A DNA stretch of 64,000 bases from Pseudonocardia sp. CNS-139 (GCA_001942415.1 MKJX01000133.1:24873-88872); one strand, 5' to 3'. Counted from the stretch's first letter, positions 38,773-49,602 are shown. Numbers and translations: made by a program. Notes: generated by a model from the sequence alone, not told the origin.

Positions 38773-39477
38773 GTGGATATGCGCACGCGGATGCTGGAGG
38801 CGGCGGAGAAGCTGCTGGACGCCGCTCCGGACCGGGACGTGTCGACCCGGGCCGTCTGCGAGGCGGTCGGCGTCGGGGCCCCGGTGCTGTACCGGCTCTT
38901 CGGGGACAAGAACGGGCTGCTCAGCGCCCTGGTCGACTACGGGTTCGACCGGTACCTGGCCACCAAGCGGGCCGCGGCGCCGTCCGCCGACCCCGTCACC
39001 GACCTGCGCAACGGCTGGGACACGCACATCGCGTTCGCGCAGGCGCACCCGGCCGTCTACCGGCTGATGTACTCGCCCGACCTGGCCGAGGTGCCGAGCG
39101 CGGCGCAGGAGGCGATCCGGATCCTGCGCACGGTGCTCGACCGCTGCGCGGAGGCCGGCCGGCTGCGCGTCGAGCCCGCCGGCGCCGCCCAGATGATCAT
39201 GTCGGCGAACATCGGCGTGGCGCTGAGCCTGATCAGCCAACCGGCCAGCTACTCCGACCCGGACCTCTCCCGCCGCGTCCGCGACGCCGTGCAGGGCGCG
39301 GTGCTCGTCCCCGCGGACGCGCCGGCCGGCCCCGGCGACGCCGCGCTGGTCACCGCCGCGCTGCAGCTCGCGGCGATCCTGCGGGCCCACCCCCCGACCA
39401 CGCTGGCCGAGCCCGAGACCGCCCTCCTGCTGCACTGGCTCGACCGGTTGGCCGCCACCCGCGAGCCGGCCCCGTAA
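38773..39477 (+). CDS. TetR-family transcriptional regulator
   Basis: Regulator of 234 residues. The HTH reads MRTRMLEAAEKLLDAAPDRD, VSTRAVCEAVGVGAPVLYRL and FGDKNGLLSALVDYGFDRYL. The ligand domain begins DLRNGWDTHIAFAQAHPAVY and is complete to RLAATREPAP. GTG 38773 is two codons before an alternative ATG. It is divergent from the SDR gene and likely represses it and the coupled small Cys-rich gene. No frame breaks. Confidence 0.87.
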   Translation: MDMRTRMLEAAEKLLDAAPDRDVSTRAVCEAVGVGAPVLYRLFGDKNGLLSALVDYGFDRYLATKRAAAPSADPVTDLRNGWDTHIAFAQAHPAVYRLMYSPDLAEVPSAAQEAIRILRTVLDRCAEAGRLRVEPAGAAQMIMSANIGVALSLISQPASYSDPDLSRRVRDAVQGAVLVPADAPAGPGDAALVTAALQLAAILRAHPPTTLAEPETALLLHWLDRLAATREPAP

Positions 39478-39553
39478 CCCACGTGCGCCACCCGTTCTCG
39501 TCCGACCGCGCCTTTCGTGTGAACCGGGGGCGGGCGCTGTCGGGGACGGTCAC

Positions 39554-39559
39554 TACTCT
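39554..39559 (+). promoter_or_regulatory. TANNNT -10 element (TACTCT), leaderless start of nfo
   Basis: TACTCT ends 7 nt before the ATG at 39567, with no Shine-Dalgarno sequence in between, consistent with a leaderless mRNA for the nfo/glycosyltransferase operon. Confidence 0.5.
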
Positions 39560-39566
39560 TGCCGCC

Positions 39567-40335
39567 ATGCTCATGCGGGCCCACGTGCGCGAGGAGGACC
39601 CGCTCGCCCTCGCGGCCGAGCGCGGGGCCGACATCGTGCAGATGTTCCTGGCCGACCCCCAGGGCTGGAAGAAGCCGCCGTCGCACCCCCAGGCCGAGCA
39701 ACTCCGAACGGGTGACCTGGCGGTTGTCGTGCACTCCCCGTACGTGGTGAACCTGGCGTCGCTCAACAACCGCATCCGCATCCCGTCGCGCAAGCTCGTG
39801 CAGCAGCACGCCGATGCGGCCGCGGAGGTCGGCGCGATCGGGCTCGTCGTGCACGGCGGCCACGTCACCCAGGGCGAGGACGCGGCGAAGGGCTTCGAGA
39901 ACTGGCGCAAGTTCGTCGAGCGCCAGCAGGACGACGGCGGCTTCGCGGTCCCGATCCTCATCGAGAACACGGCGGGCGGCGCAACGCCATGGCCCGCCGG
40001 TTCGACGCGCTCGCCCGGCTGTGGGACGCGGTGGGCGAGTTCGGCGTCGGGTTCTGCCTCGACACCTGCCACGCGTTCGCCGCGGGCGAGGAGCTGGTGG
40101 ACGTGGTCGACCGGGCGCGGGCCATCACCGGCCGGATCGACCTGGTGCACCTCAACAACTCGCGCGACGAGTTCGGCTCGGCCCGCGACCGCCACGCCAA
40201 CGTCCACGACGGCACGATCGAGCCGGACGTGCTGGCGGCGGTCTGCGAGGCGGCGGCGCCCCGGTGGTGGTCGAGACGCCCGCCGACGGGCAGGCGAGCG
40301 ACATCGCGTTCCTTCGCGAGCGGCTGAAGGTGTGA
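39567..40335 (+). CDS. nfo: Endonuclease IV-type AP endonuclease (TIM barrel)
   Basis: Base-excision repair enzyme that cuts 5' of abasic sites using a trinuclear zinc centre. Zinc ligands fit [13 protein letters not shown] (His), LIENTAGG (Glu), [16 protein letters not shown] (Asp and His), [18 protein letters not shown] (His and following Asp/His) and VVVETPAD (Glu). The start IGAHV of the family appears as [12 protein letters not shown]. About 256 residues is slightly short. Frame breaks lie near 39985 and 40260. Its stop overlaps the start of the next gene (GTGA). The xylose-isomerase-like fold also includes sugar isomerases, but the zinc set favours Nfo. Confidence 0.8.
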
Positions 40336-41714
40336 CCGGCACGGCGGTCGGCGCGGTCCCCGGCGAGCGCCTGGTGTCCCGGTCCCCGTCGTCCGGAGTG
40401 GTGGCCGGGCGGGTGGCGCTCGCCGTGCTCGTGCTGCTCACGGGCGTCACCCTGCTCTTCGGCTACGCCAACAAGGCCCGGTGCGCCGGCCCCGAGTTCG
40501 ACGCCGCGGGCCGCAGCGCGCCCGACTACGAGGCCCGGATCGACCGCGACGTCTGCTACTCCGACATCCAGCACCTGTGGCTGGGCCGCGACATCGACCA
40601 GCACGTCTTCCCGTACGTCCACGGGTCGATCACGCCCGACGGCGTGCTCACCGGCGGCGTGGTCGAGTACCCGGTGCTCACCGGCCTGCTGATCTGGGCG
40701 GGGGCGATCGGCGCCGGCAACGACGCCGAGTTCCTGCTCGGGTCGGCCCTGATCATGGCGCCGTTCGGGCTGCTCACCGGCTACCTGCTGGGCCGGTTGA
40801 CGCGCTGGCGGGCGCTGCTGTGGGCGCTCGGCCCGCCGCTGGTGCTCTACGCGTTCCACAACTGGGACCTGCCGGTCGTCGCCTGCTCGGTGGCCGCCGT
40901 CTACGCCGTGCACGGCTGGCGCACCGAACGCCCGCTCGCGTTCCGCGCCACGGTGGCCGGGGTGCTGCTCGGGCTCGGGTTCGCGTTCAAGCTCTACCCG
41001 GGCGCGTTCGTGCTCCCGCTCGCGCTCTACGTGCTGACGAGCTCGCGGCCCGGCCGGCTCGACTGGAGCGGCGCCATGCGCGTGCCGCTCGCCGCGGCCG
41101 CCACGGTGGTGCTGGTCAACCTGCCGTTCGCCGTGGCCGGCTACGAGGGCTGGCGGGCGTCGTTCACGTTCCAGCAGCTGCGCAAGGTCGACTTCACCAC
41201 CAACTCCATCTGGTTCTGGGGCTTCCGCCCGGAGTCCGAGCCGACCAACGTCGAGTTCCAGTCCACGATGAGCTGGGTCTCGCCCACGCTCGTGCTGCTG
41301 TCGTTCGCGCTCGCCGTCGCGGTGGGGATGTGGCGGTGGCGGCGCGACGGCGTCTACCCCTGGATCGGGGTCAGCGCGGCGATGCTCTGCGGCTTCCTGC
41401 TGCTGCACAAGGTGCACTCCCCGCAGTACACGCTCTGGCTGCTGCCGTTCTTCGTGCTGCTGCAGGTGCCGTGGCGCTGGGTGGCCGGCTATCTCGTCGC
41501 CGACCTCGTCATGGGCGTCGCGATCTTCCGCTGGTTCTACGCGCTCAAGAGCGGCGCCGGCATCGGCATCTACGAGGGCATCACCGCGCAGGCCGTGGCG
41601 GTCGGGGTGTGGGGCCGGGCGGCGCTGCTCGTGGTGCTCTTCGTGGTGTTCCTCCGGCTCCCCGACCGCCTCTCCGAGCGCACCCACCGCGAGACCGCGC
41701 CGAGCGTCCCGTGA
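40332..41714 (+). CDS. GT-C membrane glycosyltransferase (GT87/mannosyltransferase-like)
   Basis: Integral membrane protein of 460 residues with about ten transmembrane segments. An extracytoplasmic loop after TM1 holds acidic residues (DRDVCYSDIQHLWLGRDIDQ). This corresponds to the GT-C catalytic loop and is followed by GGVVEYPVLTGLLIWAGAIG. Later segments include FAFKLYPGAFVLPLALYVL and LLHKVHSPQYTLWLLPFFVL, typical of polyprenyl-phosphate-mannose-dependent enzymes of actinobacteria. GTG 40332 overlaps the nfo stop, and its own stop overlaps the next GT. A closely similar layout is seen in the gene at 45246-46797. Confidence 0.8.
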   Translation: MTGTAVGAVPGERLVSRSPSSGVVAGRVALAVLVLLTGVTLLFGYANKARCAGPEFDAAGRSAPDYEARIDRDVCYSDIQHLWLGRDIDQHVFPYVHGSITPDGVLTGGVVEYPVLTGLLIWAGAIGAGNDAEFLLGSALIMAPFGLLTGYLLGRLTRWRALLWALGPPLVLYAFHNWDLPVVACSVAAVYAVHGWRTERPLAFRATVAGVLLGLGFAFKLYPGAFVLPLALYVLTSSRPGRLDWSGAMRVPLAAAATVVLVNLPFAVAGYEGWRASFTFQQLRKVDFTTNSIWFWGFRPESEPTNVEFQSTMSWVSPTLVLLSFALAVAVGMWRWRRDGVYPWIGVSAAMLCGFLLLHKVHSPQYTLWLLPFFVLLQVPWRWVAGYLVADLVMGVAIFRWFYALKSGAGIGIYEGITAQAVAVGVWGRAALLVVLFVVFLRLPDRLSERTHRETAPSVP

Positions 41715-43487
41715 CGGCCGTCGACGAGCTTCCGGCCGGCACCCGCACGCCGGCCCGCCGGCGCCTGCTCGGCGCCGGCATCCTCGTGCCGGTCCTGTAC
41801 CTGCTGCTCGCGCTCTGGCTGACGTGGGAATGGTGGACCCCGCTGGGCGGGCGCCTCACCAGCGTCAACGAGCCCGACACCGTGCTCTTCTCGTGGCTGC
41901 TCTCCTGGACCCCGCACGCGCTCGCCGAGGGCCGGTTCCCGCTGTTCAGCGACGCGATGAACCACCCGGCCGGCATCAACCTCATGTGGAACAACGGCAT
42001 GGCGCTGCCGGCCGTGGTGTTCGCGCCGGTCACGGCCCTCTTCGGGGGCGTCGCGACCGTCACCGTCGTCACGGCGCTGGGCTTCGCCGGCTCGGCGTCC
42101 ACGGCGTTCTGGTGCCTGCGCGCGATGGACGTCTGCGCCCTGCCGGCCGCCCTCGGCGGGCTGATCTTCGGCTTCTCGCCCGCGATGGTCGCGCAGGCCG
42201 TCGGCGGCCACCCGAACCTCGTGTTCAACGTGCTCGTGCCGTGCTCGTGCTGCTGTCCGTCCGGCTCATGACGGAAGAACGCCCGCGGCTGCGCACGGCC
42301 GTGCTGCTCGGCGTCACCGCCGGGCTGCAGGTGCTGGTCGGCGAGGAGATCCTCTTCGACACCGGCGTCGTCGTCGCGCTCCTGCTGCTCGTGCTGGTGG
42401 TGAGCCACCCGCGCACCGCACTGCGCCGGGCGGGCGTGTTCACGGGCCGCGCGCTCGTCGCCCTCGCCGCGTTCGTGCTGGTCGCGGCCGTGCCGATGGG
42501 CTTCCAGCTCTTCGGGCCGCTCCAGCAGGAGGGCAGCCCGTTCAACACCGCGTACTACTCGGTGGACCTCGCCGGCTACGTCTTCCCCACCCGCCTCCAG
42601 GTGATCGCGCCCGAGTCGGCCGCCACGACCACCGAGACGTTCCACGGCGGGCTGGAGGAGCACACCGGCTACCTCGGCTGGCCGCTGGTCGTGCTCGCCG
42701 CGCTCGCCTGGTGGGCCTCTGGCGCGACCGCCGCGTGCGCGTCACCCTGCTCGTCGCGTTCGGGATGGCCGTGCTCGCGCTCGGCCCCGAACTCACGATC
42801 GCCGGCGAGGAGCAGGACGTTCCGCTGCCGTGGCGGCTCGTCACCTGGCTGCCCGGCTTCGAGCACGTGATCACCACCCGGTTCGCGCTGTTCACCGCCG
42901 GGCTCGCCGGCGCGGGGCTGGCCTTCGCGCTCGACGCCGTGCTGCGCCGCGCCCCGCGGCCGGGCGGGGTGCTCGCGACGGCCGCCGTGGTCGTCGCGCT
43001 CGTGCCGCTGGTGCCGCTCCCGCTCCCGGGCGGCGACACCCCGGAGACCCCGCCCTTCTTCACCACCCGCGCCGCCGCCGACCTCTCCTGCCCCGGCGGC
43101 AGCGCCCTCGTGCTGCCGTTCCCCACCCCGCTCACCACCGACGCGATGCTCTGGCAGCAAGCCGCCGGGTTCTCGTTCTCGATGCCGGGCGGCTACTTCA
43201 TCGGCCCCGGCGACGACGGACACGCGTACGTGGCCGGCCAGCCGACCGTCACCGGTTCGCTCTTCCGCGACGTCGCCGCCGACGGGCAGATCCGCGAGGT
43301 CACCCCCGAGCTGCGGGCGGCGTTCGCCGCCGACCTCGACCGCTGGAACGCCTGCGCCGCCGTGCTCGGCCCGGCCGCGAACATGGCGTCGGTGCGCGAC
43401 CAGGCCACGGCCCTCATCGGCGCGCCGCCCGAGCTCGTGGACGGGGTGCTGCTCTGGCGCGACCTCTCCCGCGTGCCCGGCCGCTAG
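41711..43487 (+). CDS. Multi-pass membrane glycosyltransferase (GT-C-like)
   Basis: Protein of about 592 residues with roughly eleven membrane segments and a large C-terminal extracytoplasmic part. The first loop reads LTSVNEPDTVLFSWLLSWTP, then GRFPLFSDAMNHPAGINLMW, which fits GT-C and DUF6541-like enzymes with an Asp in loop 1. Further on: LGGLIFGFSPAMVAQAVGGH and WRLVTWLPGFEHVITTRFAL. The soluble tail includes LVLPFPTPLTTDAMLWQQAA. Frame breaks lie near 42240 and 42720. GTG 41711 overlaps the preceding stop (GTGA). Its TAG overlaps the stop of the convergent small gene. Confidence 0.75.
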
Positions 43488-43726
43488 TCCTCGTCGGCGT
43501 CCTCGTCGGCGTCTCCGGCCTCGGCCTCCACCCGCGCGAAGTGCTGCACCGCCTCGGCGAACAGGTCGCGCAGCTTCTCGGCCATCCGGTCGTCCTGGAC
43601 GCAGAGGTCGAACGAGGTGGAGCCGGTCTCGAACCAGATCGTCACGTCGTCGTCGCTGAACTTCGTGCGGATCTCGCAGCGCGGGTCCAGCTGCACGCTC
43701 GCGCTGACGTGGGTGGTGTCGAGCAT
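43484..43726 (-). CDS. Small acidic uncharacterised protein
   Basis: Protein of 80 residues. It reads as four beta strands (TTHVSASVQLDPRCEIRTKF, DDVTIWFETGSTSFDLCVQD) followed by a helix (MAEKLRDLFAEAVQHFARVE) and an acidic tail of Asp/Glu/Ala. I do not recognise the family. The ATG at 43726 is natural; the upstream 130 bp to the XRE gene is AT-rich and should hold both divergent promoters. The four-base overlap of its stop with the convergent GT stop is striking but common here. Confidence 0.6.
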   Translation of the reverse strand: MLDTTHVSASVQLDPRCEIRTKFSDDDVTIWFETGSTSFDLCVQDDRMAEKLRDLFAEAVQHFARVEAEAGDADEDADED

Positions 43727-43863
43727 GGGATAGTCCCTTCCCTTGGTTCACCATCAGGTGGAGTAGCCTTGTTCTGAGCACACTACATCTGAGTTCTATC
43801 TCTCCGAACTAGACCAAACGGATTGAACTACAACTACGCACCGTTATGATCAGGAGGGTCCTG

Positions 43864-44726
43864 GTGTCCACACCGGCCGGAAGCCCCACCGCCCTGAAGT
43901 GGTGGATCGCCTACGAGCTGCGCCGGCTGCGCGAGAACAGCGGGCTGACCCGCGACCAGGCCGCCGCCGCGATCAAGGGCAGCGTGCAGAACATCGGACA
44001 CATCGAGGTCGGACGGTCATTGCCGAAGCCCCTGGAGCTGGACAAGCTCCTGGAGATCTACGGCGTGCCCGAGCGCGCCGACTGTTCCAGGAGCTGCGGA
44101 CGCGCGCCAAGCGCGGGCGGGACTGGTGGGTGGGGCTGAGTGTCGTGCCCGACGACTGGAGCCTGTTCCTCGGCCTGGAGAGCAGCGCGATCCAGATCGA
44201 GAGCTGGGACGCACTCGTCGTACCCGGGCTGTTCCAGACGAAGGCCACAGCCGAGGCGCTGATTCGCGCCGGCCGACGCGATCTGGATGAAGCCGCCATC
44301 GCACGGCTCGTCGAGCTGCGGATGGCCCGCCGCCGTGAGGTTCTGGAGCGGACCGATCCGCCGACCGTGTGGCGAGTGATCGCCGAACCCGCGTTGCGAT
44401 GGGTGGTCGGCGGTCGAGATGCGCTACGCGAGCAACTCGCGTACCTGATCGAGCTGGCCGAGCGGCCGAAGATCACCATCCAGGTGCTTCCGTTGAGCGT
44501 CGGTGCCCACGCAGGCGTCGAGGGCGCCTTCACGATCCTCTCGGCCCCGCAGGAGATCCAGAGCTACCCGGGCTGCGTGTTCGTCGAGGGCCGTATCACC
44601 GGCCACTACTACGAGGATGCGGAGCACATTGCGAGGTACCGTGACGACCTCAACCGGCTGCGCGTGCAGGCGACGAGGCCGGAGGAGACAGCGGAGTACC
44701 TCCAGCAGCTCCTGAAGGACACGTGA
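43864..44726 (+). CDS. XRE-family regulator with DUF5753 domain
   Basis: Protein of about 287 residues. Residues about 14-60 form the helix-turn-helix: [20 protein letters not shown], then [20 protein letters not shown]. The C-terminal DUF5753 domain reads [39 protein letters not shown] and [40 protein letters not shown] follows. GTG 43864 is chosen because AGGAGGG lies 5 nt upstream. A frame break lies near 44085. It is followed after 4 bp by a DUF397 gene, the standard partner of this family in actinobacteria, where such pairs act in development or as toxin-antitoxin-like modules. Confidence 0.9.
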
Positions 44727-44730
44727 TCGC

Positions 44731-44931
44731 ATGAGCCACAGGGACGCCACAGCGAGCAACTGGCACAAGTCCACGTTCAGCGGCGTCGAGAACGGCTGCG
44801 TCGAGGTCGGCTCCGCACCGGGCATCGTGGGCGTCCGCGACACCAAGCTCGGCACCAACAGCCCGGTCCTGGTGTTCACCACGGCGGAGTGGGCCGCCTT
44901 CCTGACGGCGGTAAAGAACGGGCAGCTCTGA
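44731..44931 (+). CDS. DUF397 protein
   Basis: Protein of 66 residues with the DUF397 pattern: [20 protein letters not shown], then [20 protein letters not shown] and [19 protein letters not shown] 44731 follows the XRE stop by 4 bp. Family members physically or genetically partner the upstream XRE-DUF5753 regulator, as in Streptomyces whiJ-like loci. Its end is followed by palindromic repeats that may terminate transcription. Confidence 0.92.
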   Translation: MSHRDATASNWHKSTFSGVENGCVEVGSAPGIVGVRDTKLGTNSPVLVFTTAEWAAFLTAVKNGQL

Positions 44932-44944
44932 CCACCCCCCCTGC

Positions 44945-45006
44945 GCATTTTGGAGCCAGAATGCAGTCTGAGGGGGTGCCCGAACTGCGTTGTGGAGCCA
45001 GAATGC
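44945..45006. repeat. Two copies of an interspersed palindrome (GCATTNTGGAGCCANAATGC)
   Basis: Copy one at 44945-44964 is GCATTTTGGAGCCAGAATGC, an almost perfect palindrome. Copy two at 44987-45006 is GCGTTGTGGAGCCAGAATGC with two arm mismatches. Two more copies lie at 53.9 kb. Both pairs sit just past the ends of genes in convergent intergenic gaps, as expected for extragenic palindromes or terminators. The second copy overlaps the start of a degenerate DUF3052 gene. Confidence 0.75.
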
Positions 45007-45286
45007 GGTTGGTGGACGGCTACTCCGGCACCCAGCTGGTGTTCTGCCCGGACGCGCGACGATGCGCCGGCGCTGGTCACCGGCGGTGGAACGCAGCACC
45101 GAGCGGGGTGCGGTGTGGGTCGCGTGGCCGAAGAGGTCGTCGGGTGTGCCCACCGACATGACCGAGGACCGGGTGCGCGACCACGCCCTGCCGCTGGGCT
45201 GGGTGGACGTGAAGGTGTGCGCGGTGGACGCCACGTGGTCGGCCCTCAAGCTCGTGCGGCGGCTGGAGCAGGCGAAGCGGGCGTAG
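45004..45286 (+). pseudogene. DUF3052 gene remnant with internal deletion
   Basis: The start VDGYSGTQL (from 45016) matches the GYSGTPL opening of DUF3052 proteins. The end [20 protein letters not shown], then [20 protein letters not shown] and [10 protein letters not shown], matches their C-terminal half but in another reading frame. The intervening 60-70 residues expected for the family are missing, as only about 80 bp separate the two matching parts. This is more than a single-base error and indicates a deletion. The 3' end overlaps the end of the convergent GT87 gene. Function unknown in any case. Confidence 0.65.
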
Positions 45287-46797
45287 GGGCGGGCCAGTCG
45301 GGGTCGTCGGGGCTGCCGGGCGGGAGGGTGGCTCGCACCGGGTCGGTCTCCGGGCGCAGCACCGAGCGCACCACCAGCACGCACAGCAGCACGACCACGG
45401 CGTCGCGGACGACCACGGTGGCGAGGAACCAGTCCGGCGGCAGGCCGCGGTTCTCCGGCGTGAGGTAGTAGTACATCCGCGGCACCCACACGAGCGCGTC
45501 GACCGCCATCCACGCCAGCAGCAGCCGCCAGCGCGGCAGCGCGAGCACGGCGAGCGGCACCAGCCACAGCGAGTACTGCGGGCTCCACACCTTGTTGACC
45601 AGCAGGAACGCCGCGATCACGAGGAACGCCAACGACGCGACCCGCGGCGGCTGCGGGGCGCGCAGCGCCAGCACGCAGATGGCGGCGCAGCACAGCGCGA
45701 AGAGCACCATCGTGACCGCGTTGAGCACCGAGGGCGCCTCGCCGCCGGCGAGCGGCCCGTCGAACCCGGCCCAGCCGGTGAAGTACTGCACGACGAAGTA
45801 GAGGGAGTCGGGGTCGGCGACGCGGGTCTGGTTGAGCCGGAAGAACTCCGCCCAGCCGACCGGCCACGCGAGCGCGACGGGCAGGTTCACGGCCGTCCAG
45901 GCGGCCGCGGCGCCGAGGACGGTGAGCGCGGGTGTGGTGAGGTCGCGACGCCGGAAACCCACCAGGAGCACCGGGAGCAGCAGCATCAGCGGGTAGAGCT
46001 TGAACGCCCCGCCGAGCCCGAGGAGCACCCCGGCCAGCACCGGCCGCGCCGGGCGAGCGCCAGCATCCCGGCGGTGGCGCACGCGACGGCGAGCGAGTCG
46101 AAGTTCGTGAAGACGTGCACCGCGACCAGCGGCGACACCGCGACGAGCACGGCGTCCCACGGCCGGTGCGGCCGCAGCCGGCGCACCCCCCACACCGCGA
46201 CCAGCCAGGCCATCGCGAGCCACGCGGCCGAGATGTCGAAGTAGACGACCACCGGGAGTGCGGTCGGCCAGCCGGGGAGCCGGTCGGCCAGCCACAGCCA
46301 GGCGTCGGCGAGGCGCGCGTCGGCGTACTGGAAGAAGCCGGTGAGCACCGGATACTCCATGTACCGCACGTGCTCCTGCGCGGTGCCCGCGTTCTCGACC
46401 CACGGGTCGCGGTAGGGCACGGAGCCGTCGTCGAGCTGCTCGATCCCGTACAGCGGGACGGTGTCGGAGTAGCACATGGCGACGTACTGGCGGTGGTCGC
46501 GCCAGTCGAGCGCAAGGCCGCCGCCGTCCACCTGGTACTGCTGCAGGCAGGGCGCTTGCCCAGCCAGCCGATGGCGAGCACGGCCGCCGCAATCAGCAGC
46601 ACGACCCGCAGCGGGGTCCAGAACCGGCTGCGCCCGACGAGGGCGTGGGTGCCCAGCGGACCGCCGACCAGCCGGCTGGCGGCGGCCGCGAGCGGCTCGG
46701 TCCAGGTCGGGACGACCCGGCCGGCCGAACGGACCGGCTGCGTCGGCGGCACCGTCGAGGTCGTGCGCGACGATCCGCCGCGGCCGGCTCCGGTCAC
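45246..46797 (-). CDS. GT87-family polyprenol-phosphate-mannose-dependent glycosyltransferase
   Basis: Membrane protein of about 517 residues with around ten transmembrane segments. TM1 ([19 protein letters not shown]) is followed by a loop, [20 protein letters not shown], and [19 protein letters not shown]. Then come [40 protein letters not shown] and [20 protein letters not shown]. This is the gene next to ponA1 in mycobacteria (Rv0051 type). Frame breaks lie near 46555 and 46050. GTG 46797 overlaps the ponA stop (GTGA). The operon context suggests a role in cell-envelope glycan assembly. Confidence 0.82.
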
Positions 46798-49568
46798 CCC
46801 GCCGGGTTACCCGACTGGCCGCGGTCAGCGGCCCCGGTGCGCTGGTTGGCAACCGGCACGGTCTGGACATCCTGGGTGCCCGCGGCGTTGGCGTCCTCGT
46901 CGTCGGCGTCGTTCCCGCCGCCGCCACCACCACCGAGCAGCCCGCCGCCGCCGGCGTCCTCGTCGTCGTCGTTGTTGTCGTTGTTGTTGTTGTTGCCGTT
47001 CCCGCCGTTCCCGCCGCGGTTGTTGTTGCCGTTGTTGTTACCGTTGTTGTTGCCGCCGTTGCCGTTGTTGTCGTCGTCGTCGTCCTGGTTGCCGGCGTTC
47101 GGCGCGTTGTTCTGCGGCGCGGCGGTCGGCGGGGTTGCCTGCTGGCCGGCGCCGAACCCGGAAGGCGGCGTGCCCATCGGCACGAACCGGGAGAACTCCT
47201 CCCGCGGCGTGCCCTCCAGGGCCGTGTTCATGTACTCCTGCCAGATGTGGCCGGGGAGCATGCGCCCGTAGATCGCGCGGCCGCGGGAGTCGCGGATCGG
47301 CTCGTTGGTGTCGGTGCCGACCCAGACGGCCGTGGCCATCGAGGGCGTGTAGCCGACCGTCCAGGCGTCCTTGTTGTCGCGGCCGGTCTCGCTCTGCTGC
47401 ACCGTGCCCGTCTTGGCCGCGGCCTTGCGCCCGCCGTCGAGCGCGATGTCGCCCGACCGCAGGACGTCGAGCATGGACTCGGTGACATTGCGCGCGACCT
47501 GCTGCGGGAAGCGCTGCTCGCCGTCGCTCGCCTCGTGCTCGTAGAGCACCTGGCCGTCGGCCGTCTCGACCCGGGAGACGATGTACGGCTCGTGGTACAC
47601 GCCGTCGGCGGCGAAGGTGGCGAACGCCGACGCCATGTCGATCGGGTGCACCTCCTGGTCGCCGAGGGCGAGACCACCGCGCGGGTCGTTGACCCGGTCG
47701 GCCGGGATGCCCGCCGCGTGCGCGGCATCGATCACCCGCGACAGCCCGGTGTCGAGCGCCATCCGGTAGAAGACCGTGTTGATCGACTTCGTCATCGCGT
47801 ACTTGACGTCGCACTGGGCGCAGTTGACGCCCTCGGAGTTGTCGACCGGCGCCCCGCCCGGGACGAACACCTGGCCGGAGCTGCGTCGTAGACCGAGCCG
47901 AGCCCGACCCCGTCACCGGCCTGCAGCGCCGCGGCCAGCACGAACGGCTTGAACGACGACCCCGGCTGGCGCCCAACGCCCTCGCCGGCGTAGTCGAAGC
48001 CGAGCCCATCGGAGCCGCCGTAGTAGGCGAGGATCGCGCCGGTCTTCGGGTCGATCGAGACGAGGGCCTCGCGCAGGTTCTCCGGCTGGCCCTCCATGAG
48101 CTGGTTGATCGCGTCGACGGCCTGCCGCTGGTGCTGCGGCGCGATGGTGGTCGTGACCGTCAGCCCGTCGGTGTTGATCTGCTCCTCGGAGATCCCGTGC
48201 GCCGAGAGCTCGGCCATCGCCCGCTCGTAGATGTGGTAGCGGTCGTCGCCCGGCATGCCCGACGACGCCGGCGCCGACGGCAGCCAGGTGGTGGGGAACG
48301 CCTGCGCCGCCCGGTCGCCCGCGCTGAGCCAGCCCTGCTCGACCATGCCGTCGAGGACGAACGCCCAGCGCTCCTGGGAACGTTCGATATTCTGTGCGGG
48401 GTCCCAGCGCGACGGCGCCTGGATGATGCCCGCCAGCATCGCGCCCTCGGAGACGGTCAGCTGGCCCACGTCCTTGCCGAAGTACGCCTTCGACGCGGCC
48501 TGGATGCCGTAGCCGCCCGGCCGAAGGGGATCGTGTTGAGGTAGTTCTCGAGGATCTGCTCCTTGGTCTGCTCGCGGGAGATCTTCACCGCGAGCACGAC
48601 CTCCCGGTACTTGCGCCACAGCGAGTAGTCGTCGAAGCCGGTGGCCTTCTTGACGTACTGCTGGGTGATCGTGGAACCGCCACCGACGCCGCCGGTGAGC
48701 TGGTTGAACACCGCCCGGCCGATGCCCACGAAGTCGAAGCCGGGGTTGGAGAAGAAGGAGCGGTCCTCCGCCGAGAGCACCGCCCGCTGCACGTCCAGCG
48801 GCACCTGGTCGAGGGTGATCCGCTCGCGGTTGATGCGCTCGCCGTCGCCGCTGCCCTCGGGGCGGAGCGTGGCGAGCTCGGCGCCGTCCGAGTAGGTGAA
48901 CCGCGCGACCTGCGCGAGCGCCGCCTCGTCGGACGACGGCACCGGGAAGATGATCCAGCCGATCACGAACGCCAGGATCGGGGCCATCACGAGCGACGCG
49001 AGCCCGATGTAGACCCACTTGCCGTAGCGCTTCCACAGCGTGGCGGGCTTGCCGCCCTTCCCGACCTTGCGCCCGCCGGGCGCCTGGCGCGAGTGCCGGC
49101 GTTCGCCCTCGGGCTCGCCCGGACGCTCGACGAGCGCCGTGGCCGTGTTGCGGGCGACGGCCGCGCTGCCCGTCTCCTCGTGGGTGAGCAGGTGCATGTC
49201 GCCGGACGGGTACGGGGCGCCCGGCTCGCTGCCGGGGCCGTTGCCGGGCCCGGCCGGCGGGTGGTCGGGGCGGTAGCGCTGCGGGGGCACCCGGCCGTTC
49301 TGCTGGACGCCCGGCGGCACCGGCCCGCCGTGGCGCGGGCCCGCCTGCCGGTACGGCGGCTGGCCTGCCGGGGGACGCCGGTGCACCCGGCCGGCCCGGC
49401 CGCTGCCCCGGGTACGGGGGGGGCCGCGTGGGCGCGTTCGGGGGCGCGTTCATCGGCGGGCGCGGGGGGAGCGGCGCCCGGTCGCGGGGCCTCGGGGACC
49501 TTGGGGGAGCACGGGACATTGCCGGCCCCGGGGGCGCGTCGTACCGGGGGGTCGCGCTGATCACTCAC
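46794..49568 (-). CDS. ponA: Class A penicillin-binding protein (glycosyltransferase/transpeptidase)
   Basis: Bifunctional peptidoglycan synthase of about 925 residues. A long Pro/Arg-rich cytoplasmic tail is followed by one membrane segment ([20 protein letters not shown]). The GT51 domain has [20 protein letters not shown] and [16 protein letters not shown]. The transpeptidase has [17 protein letters not shown] (SxxK, near residue 540), [12 protein letters not shown] (SxN) and [12 protein letters not shown] (KTG, near residue 717). The last roughly 120 residues are low-complexity Asn/Asp/Gly. GTG 49568 is the likely start. Frame breaks lie near 49420, 48520 and 47885. It is flanked by DUF5318 and GT87 as in mycobacteria. 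Confidence 0.95.
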
Positions 49569-49602
49569 CGCTTGCTCCGGGGGCTCGGGGACGGGGAGAC
49601 GG

